Assembly (NCBI RefSeq): GCF_002160065.1
Contig: NZ_NFJW01000003.1
Span: forward strand, 145,571 to 209,570
Source: Collinsella sp. An2
GTDB lineage: Bacteria; Actinomycetota; Coriobacteriia; Coriobacteriales; Coriobacteriaceae
DNA length: 64,000 bases
Direction of reading: 5' to 3'
Below the pieces are notes generated by a model, which was given only the letters and a program-made list of their open reading frames with translations, was not told the origin of the DNA and searched no databases. The position numbers and the translations under genes are program-made. Positions 35,223-44,130 of this stretch are shown piece by piece (the first letter of the stretch is position 1; each line of letters starts with the position of its first letter).

Positions 35223-35268
35223 TTTTCGGGCGAGCGCGATGCGGTTTCTGGGCTGCACCTCCCGCGGG

Positions 35269-35682
35269 TGGGCAATTCTGCCGTCCCCTGGGCAGCTGCG
35301 ATGCGTCGGGGTTGTGCCGCTGGTCAATTCGAGTGGCGGCTGGGTATGAGCGACGCATTCGGGTCAAGCGGTTGGTCAATTCGGATGAGCGCTGGGCAAG
35401 AGGGGCGTGGTCTCGTGCAGCTGTTGGTCAATTTTGTTGAGCGCTGGGTACGTGCGGCGAGGTGTCGTCGCGCGTTGACCCGTAATGGGGCTGCCTTGCT
35501 GTCCAGGAGGCCATCATTTTGACCACATCTGCATGCATGCGAGAAGTACCGATGCCCAGCGCGCGCTCCAATTGACCACACTCCCTCCAATGTTGCGATC
35601 TTCGTACCCAGCACGAACCTATATTGACCATTCCGCAACCGATCTTGTGGATCGTCCGCCCAGGCGAGCGCTCGATTGGCCA
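35269..35682. repeat. Eight-unit symmetric repeat array, 52-bp period
   Basis: Four direct 26-bp units start at 35269, 35321, 35373 and 35425, exactly 52 bp apart. Each begins TGG(T/G)CAATT and ends with CTGGG(C/T)A. Four inverted units lie at 35500, 35553, 35605 and 35657, ending TTGACCA or TTGGCCA. The two halves mirror about 35475. The intervening 26-bp stretches are GC-rich and poorly conserved. No credible gene lies between 35132 and 35923. The 52-bp period equals five helical turns, which suggests a protein-binding array, but the function is unknown. Confidence 0.75.
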
Positions 35683-35923
35683 TCGGTTTAGGCATCCAGT
35701 CGTGCGATGCTCACGCATGGTCCTCTGTCTCTGCATTGCATACAAATTGGGGTAGGAGTGTGGTCAGCTTGCCGGTGGCCCATCCTGTTCTTGCCGCCAT
35801 TCGGACAATCAGGCGACCGTTCGGACAAATCTACTTGTTCGGTTCAGGCATTTTCGATACGTTAATCTTAATGGAGATGTCTGTCGCTTAAAGACGTGCG
35901 GCAACAGAAAGGCTGGTACCGCC

Positions 35924-38900
35924 ATGATTCTCAAGTCGATTCAAAATGTTTTCGGGGGGGGGGATGCTCATTCTGAGCATCTAGTCCAACAACGGAATAG
36001 CTGGATTCGCATCGTAAGCATCTGCGCAGCGGTACTGTGCGCAGCGGTGATGGTGCCTGCTGACGCGCTGTCGGCGAAAGCCGCGACGCTAAGCGAGGTT
36101 TTGATAGATGCAAGATCTGCTGAGGGTACAGCTGTGCTGCCACGGGATGTTGACGATGTCCAGGCTATGATTGACGCGCTTCCCACGGCGGAGGCCTTGG
36201 CGTCGATGTCCCTGGACGAACAAGCGACGGTCTATGACCAGGTACAGGCAGCCTGTGATGCCTATACCGTCCTGACCGACGAGCAGAAAGAGCAGATTAC
36301 TGGGGCGGAGGTTATCAACGACCTCTTTGCGGTATTCAATGGCACGGTGAATGCGCTGGCAGACAATACGTACAATATCAACAGTGGAAATGTCGTAATT
36401 TCCGAGAGTGGCAGCTATACCATCACCGGCAGTGGCAACACGACAAACACCATTACGGTCAATTCTGGCGTGATGGTGACGATTACATTAAACAACGTCA
36501 ACATTGACCTCTCAAACGGTAGCGGCCCCGCCTTTGATATTCAATCCGGCGCAAATGTGACGCTGATCCTGGAGGGCGCAAACACGCTCACCAGCGGCGA
36601 CTGTATCGGCATCAATAGTAGCGGCGCCCCCGGTATCCACCTGCCCACTGGTGCGTCGCTTACGATTCAGAGCCTCAATGGAGATGCTTCCGCCTCGCTG
36701 GCAGTCAAAGGTGGCAAGGAAACCATAAGGGGCGGCGCGGGCATTGGCGGCGATTTAGACGAAAGCTGCGGCACGGTAACTATCAACAGCGGTTGTGTGG
36801 AGATTAATGGCGGCGATGCGGTCTATGCTGGTGGTGTAGGCATCGGCGGCGGCACCAAGACAACATACACTGCCGGAAATGGTGGCACGGTGATCATCAA
36901 TGGCGGCACCGTCAACATAACCGGGGGTGCTGGGAGGTATGGCGGAGCGGGCATTGGCGGCGGCGTCTCCGCATCCGGCCCTGCCGGCAGCGGTGGCGTA
37001 ACGGTTATCACCGGCGGCAATGTGACCGTCACAGGCGGTGCGGGCGACTATGTTGGCGGCGCAGGCATCGGCGGTGGCACAGCATATAGCGGCCAAGGCG
37101 TCGGCGGCAACGGCGGCACAGTGGTCGTGCTGAATGGTGCCGAGATTACCGGCGGCCTCGGCGACGATCGAAATGGCAACGACTGTGGCGTTGGAATTAG
37201 CACGGCTTGGAATGATGGTGCAGATAGCGGTGACGGCATCTTGCCCAGTGGCGACGACTATAGTGTCTATGGCGATTTGGAGCTGCCCGACGATATTGTA
37301 ATTCACAGCGGCGTGACCGTAACCATCCCAGATGGTACCAGTTTGATTATCCCGGAGAACATAGAGCTGGTGGTGGATGGCACGCTGAAGGTGGAGGAAG
37401 GCGGCTCTCTGTCCAACGGCGGAACGATTTCCGGTAGCGGCACCCTGACCGGCGACGGAACGGTTGCGAATAATGGCGGTACTATAACCGTGAGCAACAA
37501 TGATTTTGCCGCAAATGTTACTTTGAGCATAACCAGCGGCGGAAGTCCCGTAGGTTCTGTTACCTATGGCTCCACCGTTACCCTGACGGCCAACGTAACA
37601 GACGGCTCCGGGGCAGTCAATAGCGGCACCGTGTATTTCTATCAGGGATCGAATACATCCGGCACTCTGCTGAACAGCGGCGGCACAAATGTGAACAGCG
37701 GCAAAGCATCCTATAGCTTGACTTTGAACGATGCCAGCTGGACACCCAGCGAGAAGGCCTACACCATCACCGCCGTCTATGCCCCCGGGCAGGACAGCGG
37801 TCTGCTGTCGGGCAACGGCGCCGGCGCCCTCACCGTGTCCAAGGCGACACCCGGCGAGCCGCCAGACGGCCCAAATATTTTGAATGAAAAGACTACAACC
37901 AGTGTTACGTTGAATCCGGTTGATGACGATGGTGCAGATATCTACGGTACTATTCAATACGGATATATCACGGGTGATGAGACTTCTGTCCCGGAGGATC
38001 GCTGGCAGAACAGCAATGCATTTACTAGCCTGTCCCCCGGTACGGACTACACCTTCTACACCCGATACGCCGGGAATGACTACTATAACCCGTCCAACCT
38101 CTTCTACTTCGGCTATCGTCTCACCACTTTACCTTCCGTTACGACCACCAGCCTAACCAGCGGATATGTGGGCGTGGAGTATGAAGCGCAACTGGAGGCC
38201 AGCGTTGCCGATAACAAGACGGTGACATGGACGCTTGCGAATGGTGCCACCCTGCCGGAGGGACTGACGCTGAATGCCAGTACCGGCGTAATCAGCGGCG
38301 TGCCGAAAGCGACGGCTACCAGCCACAGCTTTACTGTTCAAGCGTCTATCGACAGCATTGTTAACTTCGAGCGGATAACCAACACGGCAATCCTGTCCAT
38401 CAGCATCAACGCCGGTAAGTCGGACATCTCGGCGAACACCTACAACGGTGAAACGCAGACCGACACATTCAACTACGGTGACACCATCACGGTCAAAGGT
38501 ACGATTTCGCCCTCCAGCCAAACGCCCAGCGACGGCATCAACGCCATCGCGGAACCGGCGCAGAACCAGGTGGGTCTGTATTTGGGTGAAACCGAACTCG
38601 CTACGGCGGATGTGGAGAACGGCGGCGGCTTTACCCTCACCTATGACACCAGCAACAAGGGAATCCCCATAGGGGAGGAACAGACCCTCACGGTGAAGTA
38701 TGGCGGCAGCTCTGATCTTATTGCTGGTTCCGCCACTGTGACCATCACGCTGAACCGTAAGCCCGTGACGGTTGCATTCACCGGTCCGGCTACCAAGACC
38801 TACGACGGCAATGTGAAGCCGCCGGAGGGCCTGGCCGTCGTCCTGGCCGACGGAGTTGTGGTGGGGGATGACGACGTGACGGTCTCGGCGGCCGGCATCG

Positions 38901-40165
38901 CCTACGACAGCCCCGGGGTGGGGACGGACAAGACTATCACCGCCAGCGGGCTCGTTCTCGGTGGTGATAATGCGGACTGGTATGACCTACGTGAAACGTC
39001 CGCGACCACGGCGGGCTCCATCAGGAGCCCCTACGTGCCGCCCTCGACGCCCTCCGGCCCCGTGTCCGGCGGGACGAAGGGCTGGGACTCCATCATCGAC
39101 AAGCTCAAGGGAGCAAAGGACGGCGACACCGTCACCGTGGACATGAAGGGGACCACGGAGCTCCCCGCCGAGGCCCTCGAGGCAGTCGCCGGCCGCGACG
39201 TCACGCTCGTGCTCGACATGGGGGAGGGCGTGTCGTGGGAGATCCGGGGCGTCGACGTCCCGGCGGACATGGCGTTCACCGATCTCGACATGGGGGTCGA
39301 GATGGGTACGGACGCCATATCGGCGGACGTCGTGAACCTCGTGACGGGCGAGGCGGGCTCGGTCGAGCTCACGCTCGCGCACGACGGACCCTTCGGGTTC
39401 ACGCTCACGCTCGTGGCGCCGCTCGGCGAGGAGGCCAAGGGACTTGTGGCGAACCTCTATCACTACGACCCCGAGAAGGGGCTCGCATTCGAGACCTCCG
39501 GCGAGGTCGGGGAAGACGGCTCGGCTCGCCTGCCGCTCAACCACGCCTCGACGTGGCTCGTCGCGCTCGACAGGGCCTCGCACGCGCTGCCCTTCGCGGA
39601 CACGTCCGAGGGCGAGTGGTACTCGGAGGCCATCCGCTGGGCGTGGCTCCACGGCGTCATGACCGGCTACGACGACGGGTCGAACCTCTTCGGCACGGGG
39701 GACGCCCTCACGCGCGCCCAGCTCGCGGCGACGCTCTACAAGGCCGCCGGCTCGCCCGCGGCCGACCCCGCCGGTGTAGAGAGGTACTCCGACTGCGACC
39801 CCGGCGCCTGGTACGCGGAGGCGGTCTCCTGGGCATCCGACCAGGGCCTCATGTCGGGCTACGACGACGGGTCCGGCCGCTTCGCGCCTGACGCCCCGCT
39901 CACGCGCGAGCAGCTCGCGACCGTCTTCTGGAGGGCGGCCGGCTCGCCTGAGGCCGAGGCGGACCTGGGGGCGTTCCCCGACGGCGGAGAGACGTCCCCG
40001 TGGGCGAGGCCCGCGGTCTCCTGGGCGGTCTCCACGGGCTTGCTCAAGGGTTATGATAATACCGGCGAGCTCGGCCCCGCGGGCACCCTCACGCGCGCAC
40101 AGATGGCCACGGTGCTCTACCGCCTCGCCGCGGAGGGAGCGGGCGGGGACCTCGGCATCCTGTAG
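35924..40165 (+). CDS. Large SLH-domain surface protein, probably phase-variable
   Basis: This 1413-residue secreted protein has a signal peptide at about residues 26-53 (IVSICAAVLCAAVMVPADA). A beta-helix-like region rich in Gly/Asn follows at about 147-410, with repeated GGAGIGGG and VTVTGG/VTINSG turns. Then come Ig-like and putative-Ig modules (YVGVEYEAQLEASV, LPEGLTLNASTGVISGVP), a YDG-type domain (about 948-1029, ATKTYDGNVKPPEG) and three SLH domains (about 1223, 1287 and 1350) that would anchor it to wall polymers. A G10 tract lies at codons 11-14, before the signal peptide. The middle (36.3-38.9 kb) is visibly AT-richer than the SLH end, so the gene looks mosaic. A terminator follows. 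Confidence 0.88.
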   Translation: MILKSIQNVFGGGDAHSEHLVQQRNSWIRIVSICAAVLCAAVMVPADALSAKAATLSEVLIDARSAEGTAVLPRDVDDVQAMIDALPTAEALASMSLDEQATVYDQVQAACDAYTVLTDEQKEQITGAEVINDLFAVFNGTVNALADNTYNINSGNVVISESGSYTITGSGNTTNTITVNSGVMVTITLNNVNIDLSNGSGPAFDIQSGANVTLILEGANTLTSGDCIGINSSGAPGIHLPTGASLTIQSLNGDASASLAVKGGKETIRGGAGIGGDLDESCGTVTINSGCVEINGGDAVYAGGVGIGGGTKTTYTAGNGGTVIINGGTVNITGGAGRYGGAGIGGGVSASGPAGSGGVTVITGGNVTVTGGAGDYVGGAGIGGGTAYSGQGVGGNGGTVVVLNGAEITGGLGDDRNGNDCGVGISTAWNDGADSGDGILPSGDDYSVYGDLELPDDIVIHSGVTVTIPDGTSLIIPENIELVVDGTLKVEEGGSLSNGGTISGSGTLTGDGTVANNGGTITVSNNDFAANVTLSITSGGSPVGSVTYGSTVTLTANVTDGSGAVNSGTVYFYQGSNTSGTLLNSGGTNVNSGKASYSLTLNDASWTPSEKAYTITAVYAPGQDSGLLSGNGAGALTVSKATPGEPPDGPNILNEKTTTSVTLNPVDDDGADIYGTIQYGYITGDETSVPEDRWQNSNAFTSLSPGTDYTFYTRYAGNDYYNPSNLFYFGYRLTTLPSVTTTSLTSGYVGVEYEAQLEASVADNKTVTWTLANGATLPEGLTLNASTGVISGVPKATATSHSFTVQASIDSIVNFERITNTAILSISINAGKSDISANTYNGETQTDTFNYGDTITVKGTISPSSQTPSDGINAIAEPAQNQVGLYLGETELATADVENGGGFTLTYDTSNKGIPIGEEQTLTVKYGGSSDLIAGSATVTITLNRKPVTVAFTGPATKTYDGNVKPPEGLAVVLADGVVVGDDDVTVSAAGIAYDSPGVGTDKTITASGLVLGGDNADWYDLRETSATTAGSIRSPYVPPSTPSGPVSGGTKGWDSIIDKLKGAKDGDTVTVDMKGTTELPAEALEAVAGRDVTLVLDMGEGVSWEIRGVDVPADMAFTDLDMGVEMGTDAISADVVNLVTGEAGSVELTLAHDGPFGFTLTLVAPLGEEAKGLVANLYHYDPEKGLAFETSGEVGEDGSARLPLNHASTWLVALDRASHALPFADTSEGEWYSEAIRWAWLHGVMTGYDDGSNLFGTGDALTRAQLAATLYKAAGSPAADPAGVERYSDCDPGAWYAEAVSWASDQGLMSGYDDGSGRFAPDAPLTREQLATVFWRAAGSPEAEADLGAFPDGGETSPWARPAVSWAVSTGLLKGYDNTGELGPAGTLTRAQMATVLYRLAAEGAGGDLGIL
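35954..35963 (+). repeat. G10 homopolymer in the surface-protein start region
   Basis: Ten consecutive G residues encode Gly-Gly-Gly and the first base of Asp at codons 11-14. No other in-frame ATG, GTG or TTG lies between the tract and the signal peptide, so a one-base slip would silence the gene. The tract is in the ON frame here. Confidence 0.8.
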
Positions 40166-40190
40166 AACGCCGGCTTTGTTTCCGATGTGC

Positions 40191-40227
40191 CGGCCCGGGA
40201 CGTCCAAAAGTGGATTGTCCCGGGCCG
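40191..40227 (+). terminator. Terminator after the surface-protein gene
   Basis: CGGCCCGGGAC and GTCCCGGGCCG form a perfect 11-bp stem with a 15-base loop, followed by TCTTCGT, 26 bases after the stop. Confidence 0.75.
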
Positions 40228-40277
40228 TCTTCGTCCCAAGGGGCTCCTTCCTTGTTCCCGAGCCGTATCCCTCGCCC

Positions 40278-40435
40278 TAGTTGCGTGCGCGCTCCAAAAG
40301 TTGATGGAGGTTTTCGGCCATAATCGCCTCCAAATGAGGGTGATTCTGGCCGAATCGCGCACGCAATTTTCATTGGGCGTACGCAACTTCCGCCGGGCGC
40401 ACGTAATTCCTAAAAGCGGCACGCATCTGCCAGGG
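40278..40435. repeat. Hairpin and four 20-bp tandem repeats upstream of the PTS operon
   Basis: Four 20-bp units at 40356, 40376, 40396 and 40416 share G(G/C)(G/C)(C/T)ACG(C/T)A followed by ATT, ACTT or TCT. An inverted unit (TTGCGTGCGCGC) lies at 40281-40292. Between them 40314-40353 folds into a hairpin (TCGGCCA...TGGCCGA with inner CCTC/GAGG). This gene-free stretch belongs neither to the surface-protein gene nor clearly to the PTS promoter. Confidence 0.55.
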
Positions 40436-40511
40436 TCAACCGCCATGCCAAGCGCCTCACCTCAGCACATGCAACAAACCCACGGTTTATACAATACGTA
40501 ACCAAGAACCT

Positions 40512-40673
40512 GGTAAACGGTCGTTATCCTCGGTAAACGGTACCTTTACGCGCAATATGCGCGAATTCTGCATAAAACTGACGACATGTAAAGACCGTTC
40601 GCCGAATCGTCTCTACCTGCGGAAACGACCGTTCGCGGATATTATTTCGAACGTGATTCACTAATTCTATACA
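40512..40673 (+). promoter_or_regulatory. Upstream region of the PTS operon with paired direct repeats
   Basis: GGTAAACGG occurs at 40512 and 40532, and GACCGTTCGC at 40593 and 40627. TTTCGA (40645-40650) and TATACA (40668-40673) are 17 bp apart and could be the promoter. The repeats may be operator sites. No sigma-54 type -24/-12 pair is seen, and no regulator gene is adjacent. Confidence 0.4.
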
Positions 40674-40751
40674 ATTAACCAAGGTCTGTGGATGGCAGGC
40701 ATGATGTCACCGCAAACCTCAATGTAACCTCTCTAGTAAAAGGAGGTAGGT

Positions 40752-41744
40752 ATGGTAGGAATTGTCCTTGCAAGTCATGGCGACCTTGCTGCGGGCATCA
40801 AGCAGACGGCCTCGATGGTCTTTGGCGATCAGCCTGACGTCGTTTCCGTTAGCTTGCAGCCGAGCATGGGACCAGATGACCTGAGGGCCGAGATCGAGAA
40901 GGAGGTGGCAACACTTTCAGATCCCGAGCAGGTGCTGTTCCTGGTCGATCTGTGGGGCGGCACGCCGTTCAACCAGATCAACGGGCTTCTTGACTCCCAT
41001 CCCACGTGGGTGGCGGTCACCGGCATGAACCTCCCGATGGTCATCACGGCGTATACGCTGCGCATGAACCCGGAGGCTACCGCGGCAGAGATCGCTACGG
41101 GCATCCTCCAGGAGTCCCGTGACGGCGTTCGCGTCAAGCCCGAAGACCTCGAGCCCGCACCCGCGAAGGCCGAGGTGGCCAAGGCGAATGTTCCCACGGG
41201 CGCTATCCCCGAGGGCACGGTCCTGGGCGACGGTCACATCAAGATCGCCCACTGCCGCGTCGACACGCGTCTGCTTCATGGCCAGGTCGCGACGACCTGG
41301 ACCAAGCAGGTCAACCCCGACCGCATCATCGTCGTCTCCGACTCCGTCTCCCATGACGAGCTGCGCAAGACGATGATCGTGCAGGCGGCTCCTCCGGGAG
41401 TCAAGGTGCACGTCGTGCCGATCCAGAAGATGATCGACGTCTCCAAGGACCCGCGCTTCGGTGCCACGAAGGTCATGCTGCTCTTCGAGACCCCTCAGGA
41501 CGTCCTGAAGGCTGTCGAAGGCGGCGTCGACATCAAGAACGTCAACCTTGGTTCTATGGCCCACTCGGTCGGCAAGGTCGTCGTCACGAACGCCATCGCA
41601 ATGGACAAGGCCGACGTCGAGTGCCTGGAGACGCTTGCGTCCAAGGGCATCGAGTTCGACGTCCGCAAGGTTCCTTCGGATTCTCCCGAGAACTTTGACG
41701 CCATGATGAAGAAGGCCAAGTCCGAGCTGGCCGCTCAGGCATAA
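40752..41744 (+). CDS. manX: PTS mannose-family EIIAB component
   Basis: This cytoplasmic phosphotransfer subunit of 330 residues takes phosphate from HPr and passes it to sugar entering through EIIC/EIID. The EIIA domain (about 1-130) has the phospho-His in VLASHGDLA (His9) and FLVDLWGGTPFNQ. A ~35-residue Ala/Pro/Glu linker leads to EIIB with RVDTRLLHGQVATTW (His near 176) and VVSDSVSHDE. AAAGGAGGTAGGT precedes the ATG. It heads the EIIAB-EIIC-EIID-DUF956 operon. The sugar may be mannose, glucose, fructose or a related hexose; sequence alone does not decide. Confidence 0.93.
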   Translation: MVGIVLASHGDLAAGIKQTASMVFGDQPDVVSVSLQPSMGPDDLRAEIEKEVATLSDPEQVLFLVDLWGGTPFNQINGLLDSHPTWVAVTGMNLPMVITAYTLRMNPEATAAEIATGILQESRDGVRVKPEDLEPAPAKAEVAKANVPTGAIPEGTVLGDGHIKIAHCRVDTRLLHGQVATTWTKQVNPDRIIVVSDSVSHDELRKTMIVQAAPPGVKVHVVPIQKMIDVSKDPRFGATKVMLLFETPQDVLKAVEGGVDIKNVNLGSMAHSVGKVVVTNAIAMDKADVECLETLASKGIEFDVRKVPSDSPENFDAMMKKAKSELAAQA

Positions 41745-41757
41745 GAAGGAGGGAAAC

Positions 41758-42570
41758 ATGTCGGTTCTCACAATCATCCTGATTGTCATCGTTGCCTTCC
41801 TTGCCGGCATGGAGGGCATCCTTGATGAGTTCGAATTCCATCAGCCGCTCGTTGCGTGCACGCTCATTGGTTTGGTGAGTGGTCACCTCGAGGCTGGCAT
41901 CGTTCTGGGCGGTACGCTCCAGATGATGGCCCTTGGTTGGGCCAACATCGGCGCCGCCGTCGCGCCCGATGCCGCGCTCGCGTCCACCGCGTCCGCAATT
42001 CTGATGGTCATCGCTCTTAACGGTGGTACTGCGCAGTCCGAGGCCATCTCTACGGCCATCGCTGTCGCCGTGCCGCTGTCTGTGGCTGGCCTCTTCCTCA
42101 CGATGGTCGTTCGTACCCTCGCTATCCCCATCGTCCACGCCATGGACGCCGCAGCTGCCAAGGGCAACTTCGGCGCCATCGACCGCTGGCAGATCATCGC
42201 CATCTGCATGCAGGGCGTCCGTATCGCCATCCCGGCCGCGGCTCTGTGCTTCATTCCGCAGGAGGCCGTGACGGCTGCGCTGAACGCCATGCCCGCATGG
42301 CTCACGGACGGCATGAGCATCGGTGGCGGCATGGTTGCTGCCGTCGGTTACGCCATGGTCATCAACATGATGGCGACCAAGGAGGTCTGGCCGTTCTTCG
42401 TCCTCGGCTTCTGCCTCGCTGCCATCTCCGAGCTTACCCTTATCGCCCTGGGTGCTATCGGCATCTGCCTGGCCCTCATCTATCTGGGCCTCAAGGAGCT
42501 TGCTAAGCAGGGCGGCGGCGCCGCTGGTTCCGGCGACCCGCTCGGCGACATCTTGGACGACTACGAGTAG
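41758..42570 (+). CDS. manY: PTS mannose-family EIIC component
   Basis: This membrane subunit of 270 residues forms part of the sugar channel with EIID. Signature segments are FLAGMEGILDEFEFHQPLVA, GLVSGHLEAGIVLGGTLQMM and ALGWANIGAAVAPDAALA, followed by several hydrophobic helices (SIGGGMVAAVGYAMVINMM). The C terminus is short and acidic (GDPLGDILDDYE). AAGGAGG before the ATG and 13-base spacing from manX indicate one transcript. Confidence 0.94.
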   Translation: MSVLTIILIVIVAFLAGMEGILDEFEFHQPLVACTLIGLVSGHLEAGIVLGGTLQMMALGWANIGAAVAPDAALASTASAILMVIALNGGTAQSEAISTAIAVAVPLSVAGLFLTMVVRTLAIPIVHAMDAAAAKGNFGAIDRWQIIAICMQGVRIAIPAAALCFIPQEAVTAALNAMPAWLTDGMSIGGGMVAAVGYAMVINMMATKEVWPFFVLGFCLAAISELTLIALGAIGICLALIYLGLKELAKQGGGAAGSGDPLGDILDDYE

Positions 42571-42588
42571 GAAGGGAGGTAGAGACAC

Positions 42589-43518
42589 ATGGCAGAAAAG
42601 GTTACCCTCAGCAAGCAGGACCGTATTAAGGTCTGGTGGCGTCATCAGTTCCTCCAGGGCTCCTGGAACTACGAGCGTATGCAGAACGGTGGTTGGTGCT
42701 ATTCCATCATCCCGGCCATCAAGAAGCTCTACACCAACAAGGATGACCAGATTTCGGCGCTCAAGCGTCACATGGAGTTCTACAACACGCATCCCTACGT
42801 GTCGTCCCCGGTCATGGGCGTTACCCTGGCCCTCGAGGAGGACCGTGCTAACGGCGCTGCGATCGACGATGCCGCTATTCAGGGCGTCAAGGTCGGTATG
42901 ATGGGCCCGCTCGCTGGCGTCGGCGACCCGGTGTTCTGGTACACCGTCCGCCCGCTGCTCGGCGCACTCGGCGCTTCGCTCGCCATGGGTGGCTCCATCG
43001 CTGGCCCGATCATCTTCTTCGTGGCCTGGAACGTCATTCGTATGGTCTTCGAGTGGTACACGCAGGAGTTCGGCTACAAGCTGGGCACCTCGATCACGAA
43101 CGACCTCTCGGGCGGCCTGCTCGGCAAGATCACCGAGGGCGCTTCCATCCTTGGTATGTTCGTCATCGGCTCGCTGGTCGAGCGCTGGGTCTCCATCACC
43201 TTCGCCCCGGTCGTCTCCACCGTGCCGCTTGACACCGGTGCCTATATCGACCCGTCCAGTCTCGATGCGCTTGCTCAGAGCGACGGCGTGGGCGCGGCCA
43301 TCCTGCAGGCGCTCTCCGACCAGGCCGGTGGCCTGTCGCTGACCGCCGAGAAGGTCACCACGCTCCAGCAGAACCTCGACAGCCTGATCCCTGGCCTCGC
43401 CGCCGTGGGCGTCACGCTGCTGTGCTGCTGGCTGCTCAAGAAGAAGGTTTCCCCGATCGTCATCATCATCGGCATGTTCGTCGTTGGTATCGTCGGTCAC
43501 CTCGTCGGCCTTCTGTAA
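42589..43518 (+). CDS. manZ: PTS mannose-family EIID component
   Basis: This second membrane subunit, 309 residues, completes the transporter. It has the EIID hallmarks FLQGSWNYERMQNGGWCYSI, FYNTHPYVSSPVMGVTLALE, GMMGPLAGVGDPVFW and GASLAMGGS, plus C-terminal hydrophobic helices. GGGAGGTAG precedes the ATG, 18 bases after manY. A hairpin without T-run follows before the DUF956 gene. Confidence 0.94.
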   Translation: MAEKVTLSKQDRIKVWWRHQFLQGSWNYERMQNGGWCYSIIPAIKKLYTNKDDQISALKRHMEFYNTHPYVSSPVMGVTLALEEDRANGAAIDDAAIQGVKVGMMGPLAGVGDPVFWYTVRPLLGALGASLAMGGSIAGPIIFFVAWNVIRMVFEWYTQEFGYKLGTSITNDLSGGLLGKITEGASILGMFVIGSLVERWVSITFAPVVSTVPLDTGAYIDPSSLDALAQSDGVGAAILQALSDQAGGLSLTAEKVTTLQQNLDSLIPGLAAVGVTLLCCWLLKKKVSPIVIIIGMFVVGIVGHLVGLL

Positions 43519-43528
43519 TCGGTTGTGT

Positions 43529-43556
43529 TCCCATCCTCGCACCCGCGGGGATGGGA
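43529..43556 (+). terminator. Hairpin between manZ and the DUF956 gene
   Basis: TCCCATCC and GGATGGGA form an 8-bp stem with a 12-base GC-rich loop and no T-run. It may stabilise the PTS mRNA end or partly reduce downstream expression rather than fully terminate. Confidence 0.35.
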
Positions 43557-43659
43557 CGTTCCGTTGCGGGGCCACGCCTCGCGGTGCCTTGGCAGCAGTG
43601 CACAGGCTCGCGTGACGTGGCCCCGCGTCCGTATATCGTCGTAGGGGAGAGGGCGCCTC

Positions 43660-44034
43660 ATGGCTCAATCTCAAAACACCGTCGTAGAACTCACCACGCC
43701 GGGCACTTCGTTTATGGGGCTGTCGAAGTACGGCAACGTCATGATCGGCGACAAGGCGTTCGAGTTCTATAACGGCAGGAACGTCGAGGACTACATCCAG
43801 ATTCCCTGGAGCGACATCGACCGCGTGGCGGCCTCGGTCATGTTCAGGGGCAAAGTGATTCCGCGCTTCGTTATCATGACCAAGTCGAACGGAAACTACT
43901 CGTTCTCGACGAAGAACAACAAGCAGACGCTTCGTGCGATGCGTGGGCATGTTCCCGAGGACCGTCTGGTGCGCTCGCCGAACTTTCTCGACGTTGTATC
44001 CGCTGGCATCAGGAGCCTGTTCCATCGCCACTGA
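43660..44034 (+). CDS. manO: DUF956 family protein (ManO-like)
   Basis: This 124-residue protein matches DUF956, which regularly follows mannose-family PTS genes and is often named ManO. Conserved-looking segments are GTSFMGLSKYGNVMIGDKAF, YIQIPWSDIDRVAASVMF and IPRFVIMTKSNGNYSFSTKN. The fold is probably a small beta-rich (GRAM/PH-like) domain. Its presence supports a glucose/mannose-type transporter and a regulatory role for this protein, which is inference. GGGGAGAGGG lies before the ATG. It is closed by a strong terminator. Confidence 0.85.
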   Translation: MAQSQNTVVELTTPGTSFMGLSKYGNVMIGDKAFEFYNGRNVEDYIQIPWSDIDRVAASVMFRGKVIPRFVIMTKSNGNYSFSTKNNKQTLRAMRGHVPEDRLVRSPNFLDVVSAGIRSLFHRH

Positions 44035-44076
44035 TGCGCGTCGCACAGCTTGAGAGCCTGAGCATGTTGCTCGATA

Positions 44077-44130
44077 CGACCCCGTCCCCGTTGAGGCATG
44101 TGTCCCAAGGGGGACGGGGTCGCATCTTTT
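44077..44130 (+). terminator. Rho-independent terminator of the PTS operon
   Basis: CGACCCCGTCCCC (44077-44089) and GGGGACGGGGTCG (44110-44122) form a perfect 13-bp stem, followed by CATCTTTTT. Confidence 0.9.

Noticed and set aside
35269..35682. CRISPR array, because of 26-bp repeats with 26-bp gaps
   Set aside because: Repeats are degenerate, half are inverted, gaps share composition and weak similarity, and no cas gene is present.
36755..37957. 400-codon antisense frame inside the surface-protein gene
   Set aside because: It mirrors the Gly/Ile repeats of the sense strand; composition gives a stop-free reverse frame.
40512..40751. Sigma-54 promoter with a LevR-type activator for the PTS operon
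   Set aside because: No TGGCAC-N5-TTGC-like element and no activator gene are visible nearby.
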